A stretch of DNA of 22,047 bases from Nanosynbacter sp. (lineage in GTDB: Bacteria; Patescibacteriota; Saccharimonadia; Saccharimonadales; Saccharimonadaceae). The translations under genes were made by a program, and so were the position numbers. The notes below the pieces were generated by a model that worked only from the letters and a program-made list of their open reading frames with translations, did not search any database and was not told the DNA's origin. The stretch covers positions 1 to 22,047 of the forward strand of contig JABZJV010000007.1 in the NCBI GenBank assembly GCA_015257605.1, written 5' to 3'. This document shows positions 21,258-22,047 of this stretch, piece after piece (the first letter of the stretch is position 1; each line of letters opens with the position of its first letter).

Positions 21258-21851
21258 ATGCCACAACTATTTACTTCTGTTGATAATGATGAATTGATTA
21301 ATATTTTGAATGGCGGCGGCATTGGCGTATTGCCTACTGACACAGTTTATGGTCTTGTAGCACGGGCCGCTGATCCAGCAGCGATCCAAAAAATGTACGA
21401 CACCAAGAAGCGCGCTAGCCAACCAGGAACGCTAATCGCTAGTTCAATTAATGATTTGGCGAAATTAGAGCTAGACTCTAATCAGTTATCGTTAGCAGCC
21501 AAGTTTTGGCCCGGTCAAATCAGCGTGGTTGTTAATGCCGATAATGTCGCTACTTATCTCAAGCAAACGCGAGATAACTTAGCTGTGCGTATTCCCGATG
21601 ACCCTTCGCTGTCGCGGCTTTTAGCGCAAACTGGACCATTGATGACTACTAGCGCTAATGTGCCAGGCCGGCCAATTTCGTCGACAATTGCTGAAGCTAA
21701 AGCCTATTTTGGCGACAAGCTCGATTTTTATGTCGATGGCGGTACTATAACTAATAATCAGCCGTCAACTATTATCGGCCTCGATGAGCATGCAAATATC
21801 ATTGTATTTCGCCGCGGGGCTGTTGATATTGATCGGTTATTTACCAAGTAA
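21258..21851 (+). CDS. tsaC: Threonylcarbamoyl-AMP synthase (TsaC/Sua5 YrdC domain)
   Basis: 197 aa, the size of a stand-alone YrdC/TsaC protein without the Sua5 C-terminal domain. Motifs: GVLPTDTVYGLVARA (about 23-37), the substrate-binding KKRASQPGTLIASS (about 50-63), FWPGQISVV and the conserved TTSANVPGRPIS (about 134-145). It makes threonylcarbamoyl-AMP from threonine, bicarbonate and ATP for t6A. The ATG directly follows the TAA of tsaD, so translation is probably coupled. Its last 15 bp overlap the 3' end of the convergent FemAB-like gene. Confidence 0.93.
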   Translation: MPQLFTSVDNDELINILNGGGIGVLPTDTVYGLVARAADPAAIQKMYDTKKRASQPGTLIASSINDLAKLELDSNQLSLAAKFWPGQISVVVNADNVATYLKQTRDNLAVRIPDDPSLSRLLAQTGPLMTTSANVPGRPISSTIAEAKAYFGDKLDFYVDGGTITNNQPSTIIGLDEHANIIVFRRGAVDIDRLFTK

Positions 21852-22047
21852 TTTTTTGGTGCTGCGGATGGCTCTTTTAGCTAGCGGTAATCCATGCCGC
21901 CAAACTGGGTAGAATGGACTCATCGGATAATCATAAGTACCAGCTAATTTATTCTCATGGCTAGCGAAGCCGTGCTTGAAGTTGCTAACACCGTCGTTGA
22001 GCAGGCCGTTCATGTCGTAACGCTTAATTCCCTGCCGCTTACATTCG
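21837..22047 (-). CDS. C-terminus of a second FemAB/FemX-family protein (partial)
   Basis: The last 69 codons and stop of a gene entering from the right edge on the minus strand. The translation includes GIKRYDMNGLLNDGVSNFKH, then GFASHENKLAGTYDYPMSP, ending RSTKKLLGK. The pattern Y-D-(M/F)-N-G, followed by a Ser-x-Phe-Lys-x-Gly-Phe segment and a C-terminal basic helix, matches the end of FemAB/FemX enzymes and parallels the DLCG...YGLGRFKTSF end of the gene at 17760. It would therefore be a second peptidoglycan branching enzyme. It overlaps the end of tsaC by 15 bp. Confidence 0.75.
   Translation of the reverse strand, partial: ECKRQGIKRYDMNGLLNDGVSNFKHGFASHENKLAGTYDYPMSPFYPVWRHGLPLAKRAIRSTKKLLGK

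Overview
The window reads as a chromosomal segment of a Candidatus Saccharibacteria (TM7, Patescibacteria/CPR) genome. This is inferred from gene content and not from a 16S gene. The evidence is a cluster of many tiny two-helix VirB2-like proteins next to large VirB6/TrbL-like membrane proteins, a PrgI-type start at the left edge, FemAB-type peptidoglycan branching enzymes, a Mur ligase with a shortened N-terminus, a ComF protein, a small heat-shock protein and very compact spacing. UGA is used as a normal stop (for example at 8383, 12998, 13659 and 14784), so the UGA-recoded CPR lineages are unlikely. No IS element, phage gene, rRNA or CRISPR array was seen.

Layout. (1) 1-7436, minus strand: a type IV secretion-like block. 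It reads from a 1055-aa VirB6/TrbL-like protein (4269-7436), through a Tat/lipoprotein-like exported protein of unknown role (3207-4148), to a second VirB6-like paralogue (71-3112), and then the first ten residues of a probable PrgI/VirB3-like protein leaving the window. (2) 7566-10010, plus strand, divergent from the block: six consecutive VirB2/TrbC-like pilin-type proteins. A seventh (11579-12019, minus) sits apart between two tRNA-Ser genes. (3) 10166-11429: a divergent hsp20 and comF pair. (4) 11452-13753: tRNA-Ser(UGA), tRNA-Ser(GCU), tRNA-Arg(GCG) and tRNA-Ser(GGA), interspersed with an unknown two-helix membrane protein and a coiled-coil protein with FEQIDRR heptads. (5) 13891-16010: a MacB-like ABC ATPase and permease. 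(6) 16095-17689: a divergent SIS-domain phosphoglucose/phosphomannose isomerase and a conserved-looking hypothetical. (7) 17760-22047: a FemAB-like enzyme, a MurE-like ligase, the t6A genes tsaD and tsaC, and the C-terminus of a second FemAB-like protein.

Functionally, blocks 1 and 2 look like the membrane channel and pilin parts of one cell-surface apparatus. It uses several different pilin-like subunits and two channel paralogues, many with paired cysteines in the exported part. Block 7 combines wall-precursor and wall-branching enzymes with tRNA threonylcarbamoylation.

A recurrent regulatory feature is a good -10 box, often an extended TGnTATAAT, lying only 6-10 nt before the ATG with no Shine-Dalgarno sequence. 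This predicts leaderless mRNAs for at least six genes, while the pilin-like genes, hsp20 and the isomerase keep clear Shine-Dalgarno sequences. No stretch longer than 300 bases lacks a gene.
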